Assembly (NCBI GenBank): GCA_039191605.1
Contig: JBCCXL010000030.1
Span: forward strand, 1-51,091
Source: JBCCXL01 sp039191605
GTDB taxonomy: Bacteria > Acidobacteriota > Thermoanaerobaculia > Multivoradales > JAHZIX01
Reading direction: 5' to 3'
DNA: 51,091 bases
The position numbers and the translations under genes are program-made. Positions within the stretch are counted from its first letter, which is position 1. Each line of letters begins with the position of its first letter. The notes below the pieces were generated by a model. It saw only the letters and a program-made list of their open reading frames with translations, was not told where the DNA came from and did not search any database. This document shows positions 16,379 through 24,341 of this stretch, piece after piece.

Positions 16379-16870
16379 TTATTCGGGAAGGATCACCTTG
16401 TTGATCACGTGGATGGTGCCGTTGCTGGCGCCCACATCCGGGGTCACCACCTGGGCACCGTCGACAAAGACCTTGCCATCCTTGACCTCGATGTCGACAG
16501 AGGCGCCGTTGAGGGTAGCGGCGGTGTCGAGCTTGACCACGTCGGCGGCCTTCACGTTGCCGGAGACGACGTGGTACTTGAGGATGGCGGCCAGCTTCTC
16601 TTTGTTCTCGGGCTTGAGCAGGGTCTGGATGGTGTCCTCGCCGAGGGCGGCGAAAGCCTCGTCAGTGGGGGCGAAGACGGTGAAGGGGCCTTCCCCCTTG
16701 AGGGCGCCGACGAGATCGGCGGCCTGTAGCGCGGCGGCCAGGGTGTTGAAGGAGCCAGCGCCGACGGCGACGTCAACGATGTCCTTGGAGGCATGGTCCG
16801 GATGGGCCTGGGCCGGGACGGCGAGGAAGGTGAGAGCCAGGGCGAGAACGAGAACGGTGAGCTTCTTCAT
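16379..16870 (-). CDS. Secreted fasciclin (FAS1) domain protein
   Basis: A 163-residue exported protein: signal peptide MKKLTVLVLALALTFLAVPAQA, then a single FAS1 domain filling the rest. Hallmarks are NTLAAALQAADLVGAL, the H1 motif GPFTVFAPTDEAFAAL, the YHVVSG segment and the closing H2-like NGTIHVINKVILP. FAS1 domains act in adhesion and matrix interactions; similar single-domain bacterial proteins are very common. The start has a weak AGGA about 11 bases upstream. It is monocistronic, with its own terminator. A 16-bp palindrome lies 120 bases upstream (16990-17005). Confidence 0.95.
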   Translation of the reverse strand: MKKLTVLVLALALTFLAVPAQAHPDHASKDIVDVAVGAGSFNTLAAALQAADLVGALKGEGPFTVFAPTDEAFAALGEDTIQTLLKPENKEKLAAILKYHVVSGNVKAADVVKLDTAATLNGASVDIEVKDGKVFVDGAQVVTPDVGASNGTIHVINKVILPE

Positions 16871-16989
16871 GGTTTTTGATTCCTGATATCTGACGAGCGC
16901 AGGAGAGTTTGGGCGTTGCTGCCGACTTCCTGGTCGAGTCGTTGTTTTTCAGTCGATCCTGATGAGAGAGAACAGTGGACGTGCATGCA

Positions 16990-17005
16990 ACGACGGGCCC
17001 GTCGT
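16990..17005. promoter_or_regulatory. 16-bp perfect palindrome upstream of the fasciclin gene
   Basis: ACGACGGGCCCGTCGT is its own reverse complement. It is 120 bases before the fasciclin start, next to a second short palindrome TGCATGCA at 16983-16990. An operator is possible; no regulator gene is adjacent. Confidence 0.4.
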
Positions 17006-17187
17006 GATCCGTACCTAAGTTTCGCCTACTACCCCTAGCTGGATTCATCTCTTCTCACGGATTCATCCGACTCCCGCGCCACGGGCTGGTGCCGGAGGGC
17101 GCGACGCTGCGGCGAAGCGCCTGGCTGGGAGCGTGCAGCAGGCGTTGTGCAGCAGGCGGCGTTCTTCGGCTGCGGCGTGCTCGAAGA

Positions 17188-17235
17188 GCGAGAAAGATTG
17201 AAGAGCAAAAAAGGGCGAGAAAGCGTGAAGAGCAA
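17188..17235 (+). repeat. Two-copy repeat, 27-base period
   Basis: GCGAGAAAG..TGAAGAGCAA occurs at 17188-17208 and 17215-17235, with two differing bases in the middle and six bases between the copies. Confidence 0.75.
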
Positions 17236-17505
17236 TCAAGAGAGCAGCGCGCTTCTTCCCGGCGGGAGCGGGCCCGCCGGGAGGTCTAGAAGCCTCACCC
17301 AACGCTCCGCCCGCCGCGCCAGGCTGGAACGAGTGCAGCAGGCGGCGAAGGCGGAGACCCGGGCGCATCTCATCTCATCCCAGCTCATTGCCGAGACGGT
17401 GAGACGGTGAAGTGGTGAGACGGAAAGACAGTGGAGCTAGCGGTAGAGAGTCGACGGGCCCGGCCCTGAGCTCTTCGGCTGGGGCCCGGCCCTCAAAGCT
17501 CAGGC

Positions 17506-19344
17506 TCAGGCCTTCTTCGCCGCCTTCGCCTGGCTCTTGCGCTTGACCGCCGGCAGCACCCGCTTGCGCAGGCGGAAGCTTTTCGGGGTGACCTCCACCA
17601 GCTCGTCTTCCTTGATGTACTCCAGCGCCTGCTCGAGGGAGAGGCGCCGCGGCGGGGCGAGGCGCACCAGCTCATCGGCGGAGGCGGCGCGCATGTTGGT
17701 GAGCTTCTTCTCCCGCACGATGTTGACGTCGAGGTCGTTGGGGCGGTTGTGCTCGCCGACGATCATCCCCTCGTAGACCTCCTGGCCCGGGGCGATGAAG
17801 AGGATGCCGCGGGGCTGGAGGTTCTCCACCGCGTAGGCGGTAGCCTTGCCGGGGCGATCGGCGATCAGCGATCCGGAGGGGCGGTGAGCGATGTCCCCGT
17901 GCCACGGCTCCCAGCCGTCGAAGAGATGGTGGAGCAGGCCGGTGCCCTTGGTGTTGGTGAGGAATTCGGTGCGGAAGCCGATCAGCCCTCGGGAGGGGAC
18001 GCGGTATTCGATGCGCACCCGACCGGAACCGTGGTTGGACATCTTCACCATCCGCCCGCGGCGCTCGCCGAGGGTTTGGGTGACGATGCCGATGAAGTCC
18101 TCGGGGCAGTCCACGGTCACCATCTCCATCGGCTCGTGGAGCTCGCCGTCGATTTGGCGGGTGAGGATCTCCGGCTTGCCGACGCCCATCTCGAAGCCCT
18201 CGCGGCGCATCATCTCCAGCAGGATCGCCAGCTGCAGCTCACCGCGGCCAGAGACCTTGAAGGTATCCGGGGAATCGGTATCCTCCACCCGAATGGAGAC
18301 GTTGGTGAGGGTTTCCTTCGCCAGCCGATCGCGCAGCTTGCGGGAGGTGACGTGCTTGCCGTCGAGGCCGGACCGGGGGGAGTCGTTGACCGAGAGGCTC
18401 ATCGCCAGGGTCGGCTCCTCGATTCGAATCGGCGGCAGCGGGGCGGGGTTCTCCGCGTCGGTGATGGTGTCGCCGATAGAGATCTCGTCGATGCCGCTGA
18501 AGGCGACGATATCGCCGGCGCGGGCGCCCTCGACCTCCACCCGCTGCAGCCCTTCGTAGCCGTAGAGACCGCGAATCTTCGCCGGCCGCGGCTCGCCGTC
18601 GGCGCCGCATAGAGCGACGTCCTGTCCACGCTCGACGGCGCCGGCAGTGATGCGGCCGATGGCCAGGCGGCCGATGAAATCGTCGTAGTCGAGGGCGTTG
18701 ATCTGCAGCTGCAGCACCGCGTCCGGCGGATCCTGGGGCGGCGGGACGACCTTCAGAATGGTGTCGAAGAGGGGGCCTAGATTCTGCTCCTCGCCATCGG
18801 CCTCGGTGCGGCACAGGCCGTCCTTGGCGTTGGTGTAGAGCACCGGGAAGTCGAGGATGTCGTCGCCGGCATCGAGGTCGATGAAGAGGTCGTAGACCTC
18901 GTCCAGCACCTCCTGGGGGCGGGCGTCGGAGCGGTCGATCTTGTTGACCACCAGAATCGGCGGCAGGCCCGCCTCCAGCGCCTTGCGCAGCACGAAGCGG
19001 GTCTGGGGCAGCGGGCCCTCGGCGGCGTCCACCAGCAGCAGCACGCCGTCCACCATCTTCAGGATGCGCTCCACCTCACCGCCGAAATCGGCGTGACCGG
19101 GGGTGTCGACGATATTGATGTGCACGTCCCCGTAGCGGATGGCGGTGTTCTTCGCCATGATGGTGATGCCCCGCTCCCGCTCGAGATCGATGGAGTCCAT
19201 CACCCGCTCGGCGACCTCTTGGTTCTGGCGGAAGATTCCGCTCTGCCACAGCATGGCGTCTACCAGGGTGGTCTTGCCGTGATCGACGTGGGCGATGATC
19301 GCGAGATTGCGCACATCCGAGCGCACGGAGGATGACGTGGCCAT
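17506..19344 (-). CDS. typA: Ribosome-associated GTPase TypA/BipA
   Basis: A 612-residue translational GTPase of the EF-G/LepA group, which binds the 70S ribosome and is needed for growth at low temperature or under stress and for ribosome assembly. The GTP-binding motifs are visible near the N-terminus: AHVDHGKTTL (G1), RERGITI (G2), DTPGHADFGGE (G3) and NKIDRSDARP (G4). The EF-Tu domain-2-like and EF-G C-terminal-like domains and the TypA-specific C-terminus follow, and the length is normal for the family. A TTG at 19362 would add six residues; the ATG at 19344 (MATSSSVRSDVRNLAIIAHVD) fits the family better. The protein ends in a Lys-rich tail. Probably monocistronic. Confidence 0.97.
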   Translation of the reverse strand: MATSSSVRSDVRNLAIIAHVDHGKTTLVDAMLWQSGIFRQNQEVAERVMDSIDLERERGITIMAKNTAIRYGDVHINIVDTPGHADFGGEVERILKMVDGVLLLVDAAEGPLPQTRFVLRKALEAGLPPILVVNKIDRSDARPQEVLDEVYDLFIDLDAGDDILDFPVLYTNAKDGLCRTEADGEEQNLGPLFDTILKVVPPPQDPPDAVLQLQINALDYDDFIGRLAIGRITAGAVERGQDVALCGADGEPRPAKIRGLYGYEGLQRVEVEGARAGDIVAFSGIDEISIGDTITDAENPAPLPPIRIEEPTLAMSLSVNDSPRSGLDGKHVTSRKLRDRLAKETLTNVSIRVEDTDSPDTFKVSGRGELQLAILLEMMRREGFEMGVGKPEILTRQIDGELHEPMEMVTVDCPEDFIGIVTQTLGERRGRMVKMSNHGSGRVRIEYRVPSRGLIGFRTEFLTNTKGTGLLHHLFDGWEPWHGDIAHRPSGSLIADRPGKATAYAVENLQPRGILFIAPGQEVYEGMIVGEHNRPNDLDVNIVREKKLTNMRAASADELVRLAPPRRLSLEQALEYIKEDELVEVTPKSFRLRKRVLPAVKRKSQAKAAKKA

Positions 19345-19696
19345 GGGGCGAGCTCCAGACAACAGGAATGGTGGGGAATGGGAGCGAGCGGCTCGGGGTC
19401 GCTGCAGCGCGTCTGCAGGAAGGGAGGGGAGGGAATCTGTTGGGCACCAGTCTTAAGGAAACCGGCCCAAGGGCGCTGCTCGCCGCGGGGCGCGAACATA
19501 GCATGGGGCTGATAGGGGGAACAACCGTCGTGCGGGGAAGGCCTCGAACGATTGTGTTAAGGTTCGCCTTCGCTGCGTCTAGAGGTCGGTGGGCTGCTGG
19601 TCTCGGCGTCTCGAGGCCAATCTCTCATCCCGCAGCATTCCGCTTCCTGCGAGCCTCCGGTCCCTGGCTCCAACCGCTCCCGAGAAGACGATCCCA
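19345..19696. other. Divergent intergenic region between typA and the PilZ gene
   Basis: A 352-base stretch between divergently transcribed genes, so it must hold both promoters. I see no convincing consensus boxes, palindromes or repeats in it. A purine-rich GGAAGGGAGGGGAGGGAA lies at 19418-19435. Confidence 0.35.
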
Positions 19697-20389
19697 ATGT
19701 CTAAGAAGAAGGTCTTGATCATCGGCGTCGACGCCGACACCTTCGGCAAGTTGAGCCCGATGCTGGAGCGCTCCATCTTCGAGGTGGATCGCTTCCCCCG
19801 TGGACGGGCTTCCCTCGATCTGGTGTCGGTGATCACTTTCGACGCCTTGATCGTGCGCTACCCCCTAGCGGATATGGATACGGTGGACTTCCTCTATGAG
19901 GTCCGCAGCCGGGAGTCGGAGAATCAGCGCTCACCGCTGCTGCTGGTCTGCCGCGACGAGGACGAAGAGGCCGCCAGCGCTCTGATGGGGCGCGGCGCCA
20001 ACCGGGTGGTGAGCATCTCCCGCTCCGCGGCGCGGCTGCAGTCGGAAGTCTCCGAGCTGCTCACCGTCGCTCCTCGCACCGACCTGCGGGTGATGGCCAA
20101 CCTACAGATTCAGCTCGAAGAGGGGCCTTCGCTAGCGATGTGCCAGACCGAGAACATCTCGGTGAGCGGGATGCTGCTGCGCACCGATGAGGACTACCCG
20201 AAGGGTACCCGCTTCCGCTTCGAATTCGTCTTGCCCAGCGACGAGCGCTCGGTGCGCGGCGAGGCGCAGGTGGTGCGTCACACCACCGTCGGCCGGGAAC
20301 GGGTGCGGGGCATCGGCGTGCGCTTCCTCGATTTCGAAGGCGATGGCCAGGACCGCTTCGAAGAGTTCATCGGGCAGCAAACCGACTGA
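19697..20389 (+). CDS. PilZ-domain protein with receiver-like N-terminal domain
   Basis: A 230-residue cytosolic protein. Residues of about 1-115 resemble a response-regulator receiver fold (KKVLIIGVDADTFGKL, then FDALIVRYPLADMDTVDFL, then PLLLVCRDEDEE) but have no canonical phospho-acceptor Asp followed by MP; Tyr-Pro-Leu stands there instead. Residues of about 130-228 are a PilZ domain with both c-di-GMP-binding motifs: RxxxR (RTDLR, near 137-141) and NxSxxG (NISVSG, near 160-165). It probably senses c-di-GMP. The frame is open from 19589, but MSKKKVL at 19697 is the natural start. A DUF4442 gene follows 38 bases downstream, probably in the same operon. Confidence 0.85.
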   Translation: MSKKKVLIIGVDADTFGKLSPMLERSIFEVDRFPRGRASLDLVSVITFDALIVRYPLADMDTVDFLYEVRSRESENQRSPLLLVCRDEDEEAASALMGRGANRVVSISRSAARLQSEVSELLTVAPRTDLRVMANLQIQLEEGPSLAMCQTENISVSGMLLRTDEDYPKGTRFRFEFVLPSDERSVRGEAQVVRHTTVGRERVRGIGVRFLDFEGDGQDRFEEFIGQQTD

Positions 20390-20427
20390 AAGCCTTTCCT
20401 TCAGCCCTCATTTCAGGAGGATCTTCC

Positions 20428-21030
20428 ATGAGTACCGCCACCACGTCTTCCTCCGATCCCATCGCTGCTGAGCTGGCTGCGGGTAGCCCCGCTGAGGGCT
20501 CTGCTGGCGTTTCTGCCGTCAGTATTCGGGAGCGTCTCCAGGGCCCCGAGGCCGACTCGATTCGGCGCAAGATCACCCACCCGCTGCTCTCGCGCCTGTG
20601 GATGGCCGTCAAGCTACCCCTGGGGCTCTTCTCCGGCATGCGCATTCGTCATCTCGACGCCGAGCGCTGCGAAGTGGCGATCCGCTACGGCTGGCGCAAC
20701 ACCAACCCCTTTCGCTCGATGTACTTCGCCGCCCAGAGCATGGCGGCGGAGCTCTCCACCGGCGCTCCGGCCCTGGTGGCCGCCCGCTCCGCGCCGGAGT
20801 CCGTGGCGATGCTCATCACCGGTCTCGACGCTAGCTTCTCGAAGAAGGCGGATAGCCTGATCGTCTTCACCTGCGACTCGGGAGATCAGCTGGCGGCGGC
20901 GGTGGAAGAGACCCTCGCTACCGGCGAAGGGGCCTCCGCGGACGTGGTCAGCATCGGCCGCAACCCCCAGGGGGAAGAGGTCGCCCGCTTCGTCTTCCGC
21001 TGGTCCTTCCGGGTACGCCGCAAGCGCTGA
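20428..21030 (+). CDS. DUF4442 hotdog-fold protein
   Basis: A 200-residue protein of the DUF4442 family (thioesterase-like hotdog fold). The signature NTNPFRSMYFAAQSMAAELSTG is seen here in blocks around residues 90-110, after a LPLGLFSGMRI segment. The N-terminal 50 residues are Ser/Ala-rich and probably disordered. The family is related to acyl-CoA thioesterases, but substrates are not known. A near-perfect ribosome site CAGGAGG precedes the ATG at 20428. It follows the PilZ gene closely. Confidence 0.85.
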   Translation: MSTATTSSSDPIAAELAAGSPAEGSAGVSAVSIRERLQGPEADSIRRKITHPLLSRLWMAVKLPLGLFSGMRIRHLDAERCEVAIRYGWRNTNPFRSMYFAAQSMAAELSTGAPALVAARSAPESVAMLITGLDASFSKKADSLIVFTCDSGDQLAAAVEETLATGEGASADVVSIGRNPQGEEVARFVFRWSFRVRRKR

Positions 21031-21116
21031 GGTCGGCGAACAGCGCCCGGTGCCGTCATTCGGCGCGTAGAAGCATCGATCGCCGGCGTGTCGACAGCGA
21101 AGCCTCATGAGCTAGC

Positions 21117-21145
21117 AGGCCTAGCTGGTGAACCTAGCTAGGCCT
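21117..21145. terminator. Hairpin between convergent DUF4442 and HxlR genes
   Basis: AGGCCTAGCT and AGCTAGGCCT (21117-21126 and 21136-21145) are perfect reverse complements. The 9-base loop can extend the stem by two pairs with one bulge. There is no T-run, so termination ability is inferred only from its place between convergent genes. Confidence 0.55.
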
Positions 21146-21231
21146 GGCCCGTCGATGGCGCAGCCTGCTCTGAAGGACTCGAGAGGGATCTCGAGGAATT
21201 GAGGGGCTGTGGGGAGCGGTGAGCGGGCTCT

Positions 21232-21621
21232 TCAGCTCGCCCGCGAGGTAATCGCCTCCAGCTCTTCTTCTTCCCCGGTGGCCTCTTCTTGCGCTAGCTG
21301 CCGGACTTTGAAGGCCTTGCCCCAGGACTGCATCGGCTCCAGGATGCCCTCTAGGGATCGGCCCAGCTCGGTGAGCTCGTATTCCACCCGAGGCGGCACC
21401 TCGGCGTAGACGTGCCGGGAGATCACGCCGTCCGCCTCCAGCTCCCGGAGCTGGAGGGTGATCATGCGCTCCGTAGCGTTGGGGGTGAGCCGTCGCAGCT
21501 CACCGAAGCGCTTGCGGCCCGCCAGCAGATGACAGACCAGCACCGGCTTCCAGCGGCCGCCGATGACGCTCAGCGTCGCTTCGACATCACAGCCGGTCTT
21601 CCAACAATATTTTCGAGCCAT
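21232..21621 (-). CDS. HxlR-family transcriptional regulator
   Basis: A 129-residue winged-helix regulator of the HxlR (DUF24) family. It has the conserved N-terminal cysteine region (Cys6 and Cys11 in KYCWKTGCDVEATLSVIGGRWKP), the recognition region LRRLTPNATERMITLQLRELEADGV and the wing PPRVEYELTELG. Members of this family such as YodB and HypR sense quinones, aldehydes or disulfide stress through the N-terminal Cys, which is present here. It has a GGAGG ribosome site. It is divergent from an MRJP-type lipoprotein gene, with two palindromes and a -35/-10 pair in between, so autoregulation and control of the neighbour are likely. Confidence 0.93.
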   Translation of the reverse strand: MARKYCWKTGCDVEATLSVIGGRWKPVLVCHLLAGRKRFGELRRLTPNATERMITLQLRELEADGVISRHVYAEVPPRVEYELTELGRSLEGILEPMQSWGKAFKVRQLAQEEATGEEEELEAITSRAS

Positions 21622-21649
21622 GGGTCGCCTCCATTGGGATCATTCGTGG

Positions 21650-21662
21650 TTGTAACTTACAA
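21650..21662. promoter_or_regulatory. Likely HxlR operator, palindrome 1
   Basis: TTGTAAcTTACAA is a perfect 13-base palindrome 28 bases upstream of the hxlR-type start codon, overlapping the proposed -10 box. GTAAC-type dyads of this kind are usual for HxlR/DUF24 sites. Confidence 0.65.
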
Positions 21663-21681
21663 AAATGTGGGTACTTGTCAA
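21654..21681 (-). promoter_or_regulatory. Promoter of the HxlR gene
   Basis: On the minus strand a perfect -35 TTGACA (21681-21676), a 16-base spacer, and a -10 TAAGTT (21659-21654, three of six consensus positions). The -10 overlaps the palindrome at 21650-21662, which would let the regulator repress itself. Confidence 0.6.
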
Positions 21682-21689
21682 TATCAAGT
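21673..21689. promoter_or_regulatory. Likely HxlR operator, palindrome 2
   Basis: ACTTG and CAAGT form an inverted repeat with seven bases between. It overlaps the -35 box of the regulator promoter and lies 76 bases before the start of the divergent lipoprotein gene. Confidence 0.5.
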
Positions 21690-21764
21690 TTGAGATCCAT
21701 TCTGAGGGTCACAGCGGGGAGCAGCGAGCTCTCTGCCTCGAGCATGACCGCGAGGAGATCTCCC

Positions 21765-22976
21765 ATGTCCCGATATTGGATTCCAGCCCTCCGTCCCAAT
21801 ACCTCTCAGAAACTCACCTTCTCGCCCCTTGCCCTGTGGGCCTGCCTGGTATTGGTTCTCGCCGCCTGTGGAGAGCCCGAGGTCTCGCAGTCTGAGTCGG
21901 TTACCCCGAGCTCCGAGCCGCGGCTGGAAGCTCTCGCCGAGATCCAGGAGACGCGGCCCGGCAATATCGCGGTGACCCCTCAGGGCCGGGTGATCATAAC
22001 CAACCAGCCCCTCGACTCGCCTCGGCTGAGGGTTGTCGAAGTGATGGCGGATGGCTCCACCGAGCCTTTCCCCAACCTGGATTGGGCCGACGGCCCGGAG
22101 AGCGGAGAGGTGGGGATCGCGGCGACCATCGGCATCGCTTCCTCCACCAAAGGCGTGGTGTGGATCTTGGACATGGGAGGCGAAGGGGTCTCGCCTCGCC
22201 TGCTGGCCTGGGATTCCGCTGATGACGACTCTCTGCTCCGGGAGATCGAGATCGCCCCAGCGGCGGTGACTGCGGTCTCTTTCCTGCAGGACTTCGCCCT
22301 CGACGAGAAGCGTCAGCAGATTTATATCGCGGACATGACCTTTCCGCCTCCCGGCGAAACGCCGCGGCCGGCCTTCATCGTGGTGGATCTCGAGAGCGGG
22401 GAAAGCCGGCGGGTGCTGGAAGGGACTGAGCCGCTGATGCCGGTGCCCCACGACGTGGTGATCCGCAATCCGCTAGCGAGCACTGGGCTGATGGGCACTC
22501 GGCTGGAGAGCGGCGAGTCCGCGGCGTGGCATCTGGCCTTGAACCCCATCGCCATCGACCCCGACTTCGAGTGGGTGTATTTCGGCACCGTGAACGGAGA
22601 TGAGGTGTTTCGAATCCCCGCCGAAGGTCTGGCGAACGCCGCTCTCGACGAGCAGGAGCTGAGCGCTCAAATCGAGGTCTACGGTGAGAAGCGTCCCTCC
22701 GACGGGATTGCCGTGGACGGCGAGGGGCGGGTCTTCATCAGCGATATCGAGGCCTCCGCCATCGGGGTGACGACGCCCCAGGGTTACGAAGTTCTGGTGC
22801 AGGACGACCGTCGCCTGGCCTGGCCTGACGGATTCGCCCTGGCGGCGGACGGCAGCCTCTACGTAACTCAGAATCAGCTCTTCGCCCATCCTGCCCTCAA
22901 CGAGGGGGTCGATGAGACAACGAAGCCCTTTCATATTCTCCGACTCGACCTCGGTGAGCTCCCCGCGCAGCGCTGA
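21765..22976 (+). CDS. MRJP/yellow-family (dopachrome tautomerase-related) lipoprotein
   Basis: A 403-residue lipoprotein: a hydrophobic stretch ending in the lipobox LAAC (LALWACLVLVLAAC, Cys near residue 34) and then a six-bladed propeller-like domain matching major royal jelly/yellow proteins. Segments such as RPGNIAVTPQGRVIITNQ, ALDEKRQQIYIADM and the late WPDGFALAADGSLYVTQNQL are typical. Insect relatives act on dopachrome or bind amines; bacterial ones are uncharacterised. The frame is open earlier, but the ATG at 21765 has AGGAG seven bases upstream and starts the lipoprotein signal. The divergent HxlR regulator probably controls it. The last codons and stop are the first unit of a 20-bp tandem array. 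Confidence 0.8.
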   Translation: MSRYWIPALRPNTSQKLTFSPLALWACLVLVLAACGEPEVSQSESVTPSSEPRLEALAEIQETRPGNIAVTPQGRVIITNQPLDSPRLRVVEVMADGSTEPFPNLDWADGPESGEVGIAATIGIASSTKGVVWILDMGGEGVSPRLLAWDSADDDSLLREIEIAPAAVTAVSFLQDFALDEKRQQIYIADMTFPPPGETPRPAFIVVDLESGESRRVLEGTEPLMPVPHDVVIRNPLASTGLMGTRLESGESAAWHLALNPIAIDPDFEWVYFGTVNGDEVFRIPAEGLANAALDEQELSAQIEVYGEKRPSDGIAVDGEGRVFISDIEASAIGVTTPQGYEVLVQDDRRLAWPDGFALAADGSLYVTQNQLFAHPALNEGVDETTKPFHILRLDLGELPAQR

Positions 22977-23040
22977 GTTTTCCCGCGCAGCGCTGAGTTT
23001 TCCCGCGCGGTGCTGAGTTTCCCCGCGCGGTGCTGGGCCC
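22961..23040 (+). repeat. 20-bp tandem array containing the lipoprotein stop codon
   Basis: Four consecutive 20-base units (CCCCGCGCAGCGCTGAGTTT and near copies). The first encodes the last residues and the TGA stop of the MRJP-type gene; the next three are untranslated, with one to four changes each. Confidence 0.93.
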
Positions 23041-23138
23041 ATCGAGTCATCGTGCTCATTTCCCCTGGAGCTCCAGGGAGCACGACTGATTGAGTTCCAA
23101 CTCTCCAACCAACCAACCATCCTCAGGAGACCAAAGCT

Positions 23139-23441
23139 ATGTCCTACTACTCCGTACTCGCCGTGACCCCGACCACCGAAGACTGGATTCCGGATTACAT
23201 CGGTCCGGCCAACACTCTGGTAGCCGAGCACGGTGGAAAGTACCTCGCTCGCACCGCGAATCACCAACGTCTAGAGGGAGAGGGCGAGGATGCCGCCCTG
23301 CGCATCTTGATCCAGTGGCCGTCGAAGGATGCCGCCCTGGCCTTCATGAACGATCCGGCCTACCGACCTCATCTGGAGGCCCGCACCGCCGGCTCCGTAA
23401 GCCATCACTTTCTCATCGAGGCGAAGGACGATCTCGCCTGA
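23139..23441 (+). CDS. DUF1330 (dimeric alpha-beta barrel) protein
   Basis: A 100-residue cytosolic protein of the DUF1330 family, a small ferredoxin-like fold related to antibiotic biosynthesis monooxygenase proteins. The N-terminal strand MSYYSVLAVTPT, the GGKYLAR turn, the central RILIQWPSKDAALAFMND and the closing YRPHLEART are typical. Function unknown. Good ribosome site (CAGGAG) before the ATG. It lies downstream of the MRJP-type gene and may share its transcript through the repeat array. Confidence 0.88.
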   Translation: MSYYSVLAVTPTTEDWIPDYIGPANTLVAEHGGKYLARTANHQRLEGEGEDAALRILIQWPSKDAALAFMNDPAYRPHLEARTAGSVSHHFLIEAKDDLA

Positions 23442-23485
23442 TTTGGATTCTCGCGAGAGAGCCGGAATCCGCTACCGATGAGGCC

Positions 23486-24283
23486 TCAATGGGCTAAGCC
23501 GATGGGCCGGTGCCCCACCACGATGTATTGGTAGGGCAGGTCCTCGTCTACCGTATCCGGCACCAGGCCTCCGGCGGCGAGCTCTCGCTGCACCACCTCC
23601 GGCACGATTCGGTGGGAGGCCGACGGCCCCTTGGGGCTATCGAGGGTGAAGTCCACGATGTACACCGCGCCGTCGGGGGCTAGAGCCTTCAGCAGTTGCC
23701 GCGAGTAGTCTTCCCGGCCCTCGATGTGGTGCCAGGTATTGACGATGAGAATGCGGTCCACCGATCCCGGCTCGAGGCCGGGATCATCGTAGGGAATCAC
23801 CGCGGCCTCGGCGTTGCCGAGCTTCTCTTCGGCAATGCGCTGCTGCATGAAGCTCACCAGGGTGGTCTCGGGATCGAGGCCGAGAACCCGGCCCGCTTCA
23901 CCGACGGCGGCGGAGAGGGCGGGCAGGAAGTAGCCGGTGCCGGCGCCGATGTCGGCGACGGTCATTCCGGGGCGCACCGCCATCACGTCCTGCACCACGT
24001 GCTCCGGCAGCTGCCAGGCGTCCCGCTCCTCGGCGTCGAAGATCTTGCTCCAGCGCTCGGCGTCGGAGAAGTCGTGGATCAGGGCGTGGCCCCCGCCCCC
24101 GGAGCGCCCGTGGGCGTGATGCTTTTCTCCGTCGTGCTCGTCCCCGTGATGCTTCTGTTGCTGTTGGGAAGGGGCCTGAGGCGCAGAGTCGGTCGCGGCG
24201 GCTTGGACCGGGGCTACGAAGAGCAGCGCGATGAAGCAGCAGGTGGCGAGGGCGAGGGAAGAGACTCGAGAGGGGAAGATCAT
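23486..24283 (-). CDS. Exported SAM-dependent methyltransferase with His-rich segment
   Basis: A 265-residue protein with a signal peptide (ALATCCFIALLFVAPVQAAA, about residues 10-29), then a low-complexity stretch with a QQQQ run and about nine histidines (KHHGDEHDGEKHHAHG, residues 44-59), then a class I methyltransferase domain. Motif I is VADIGAGTGYFLPAL (near residue 110), the acidic loop is LGLDPET, and the motif IV region is ILIVNTWHHIEGR. Family members of this export-signal type are found in many bacteria with no known substrate. SAM is not normally available outside the cytoplasm, so either the signal is not cleaved or the role is unusual. It lies 58 bases after ctaA on the same strand. 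Confidence 0.85.
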   Translation of the reverse strand: MIFPSRVSSLALATCCFIALLFVAPVQAAATDSAPQAPSQQQQKHHGDEHDGEKHHAHGRSGGGGHALIHDFSDAERWSKIFDAEERDAWQLPEHVVQDVMAVRPGMTVADIGAGTGYFLPALSAAVGEAGRVLGLDPETTLVSFMQQRIAEEKLGNAEAAVIPYDDPGLEPGSVDRILIVNTWHHIEGREDYSRQLLKALAPDGAVYIVDFTLDSPKGPSASHRIVPEVVQRELAAGGLVPDTVDEDLPYQYIVVGHRPIGLAH

Positions 24284-24341
24284 GGCGGCGCTCCAGGGAT
24301 TGTGGAGAAGCTAGGGAGAGCAGAGAAGTTGGGGAGAAGCG

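Larger units (their letters stand above)
16871..17505. other. Long repeat-rich intergenic region
   Basis: A 635-base gap between typA and the fasciclin gene, both on the minus strand. It contains, from left to right, a 16-bp perfect palindrome (16990-17005); several copies of a GTGCAGCAGGCG motif (near 17133, 17147 and 17332); a 27-base-period repeat (17188-17235); a 10-bp-stem hairpin TCCCGGCGGG/CCCGCCGGGA (17257-17282); and a GGGCCCGGCCCT direct repeat near 17458 and 17484. Frames here (for instance minus 17063-17368) look like non-coding Ala/Arg/Pro-rich translation. Confidence 0.5.

Noticed and set aside
17063..17368. Possible 101-residue gene in the fasciclin-typA gap
   Set aside because: Ala/Arg/Pro/Leu-rich, no ribosome site, overlaps repeats and a hairpin.
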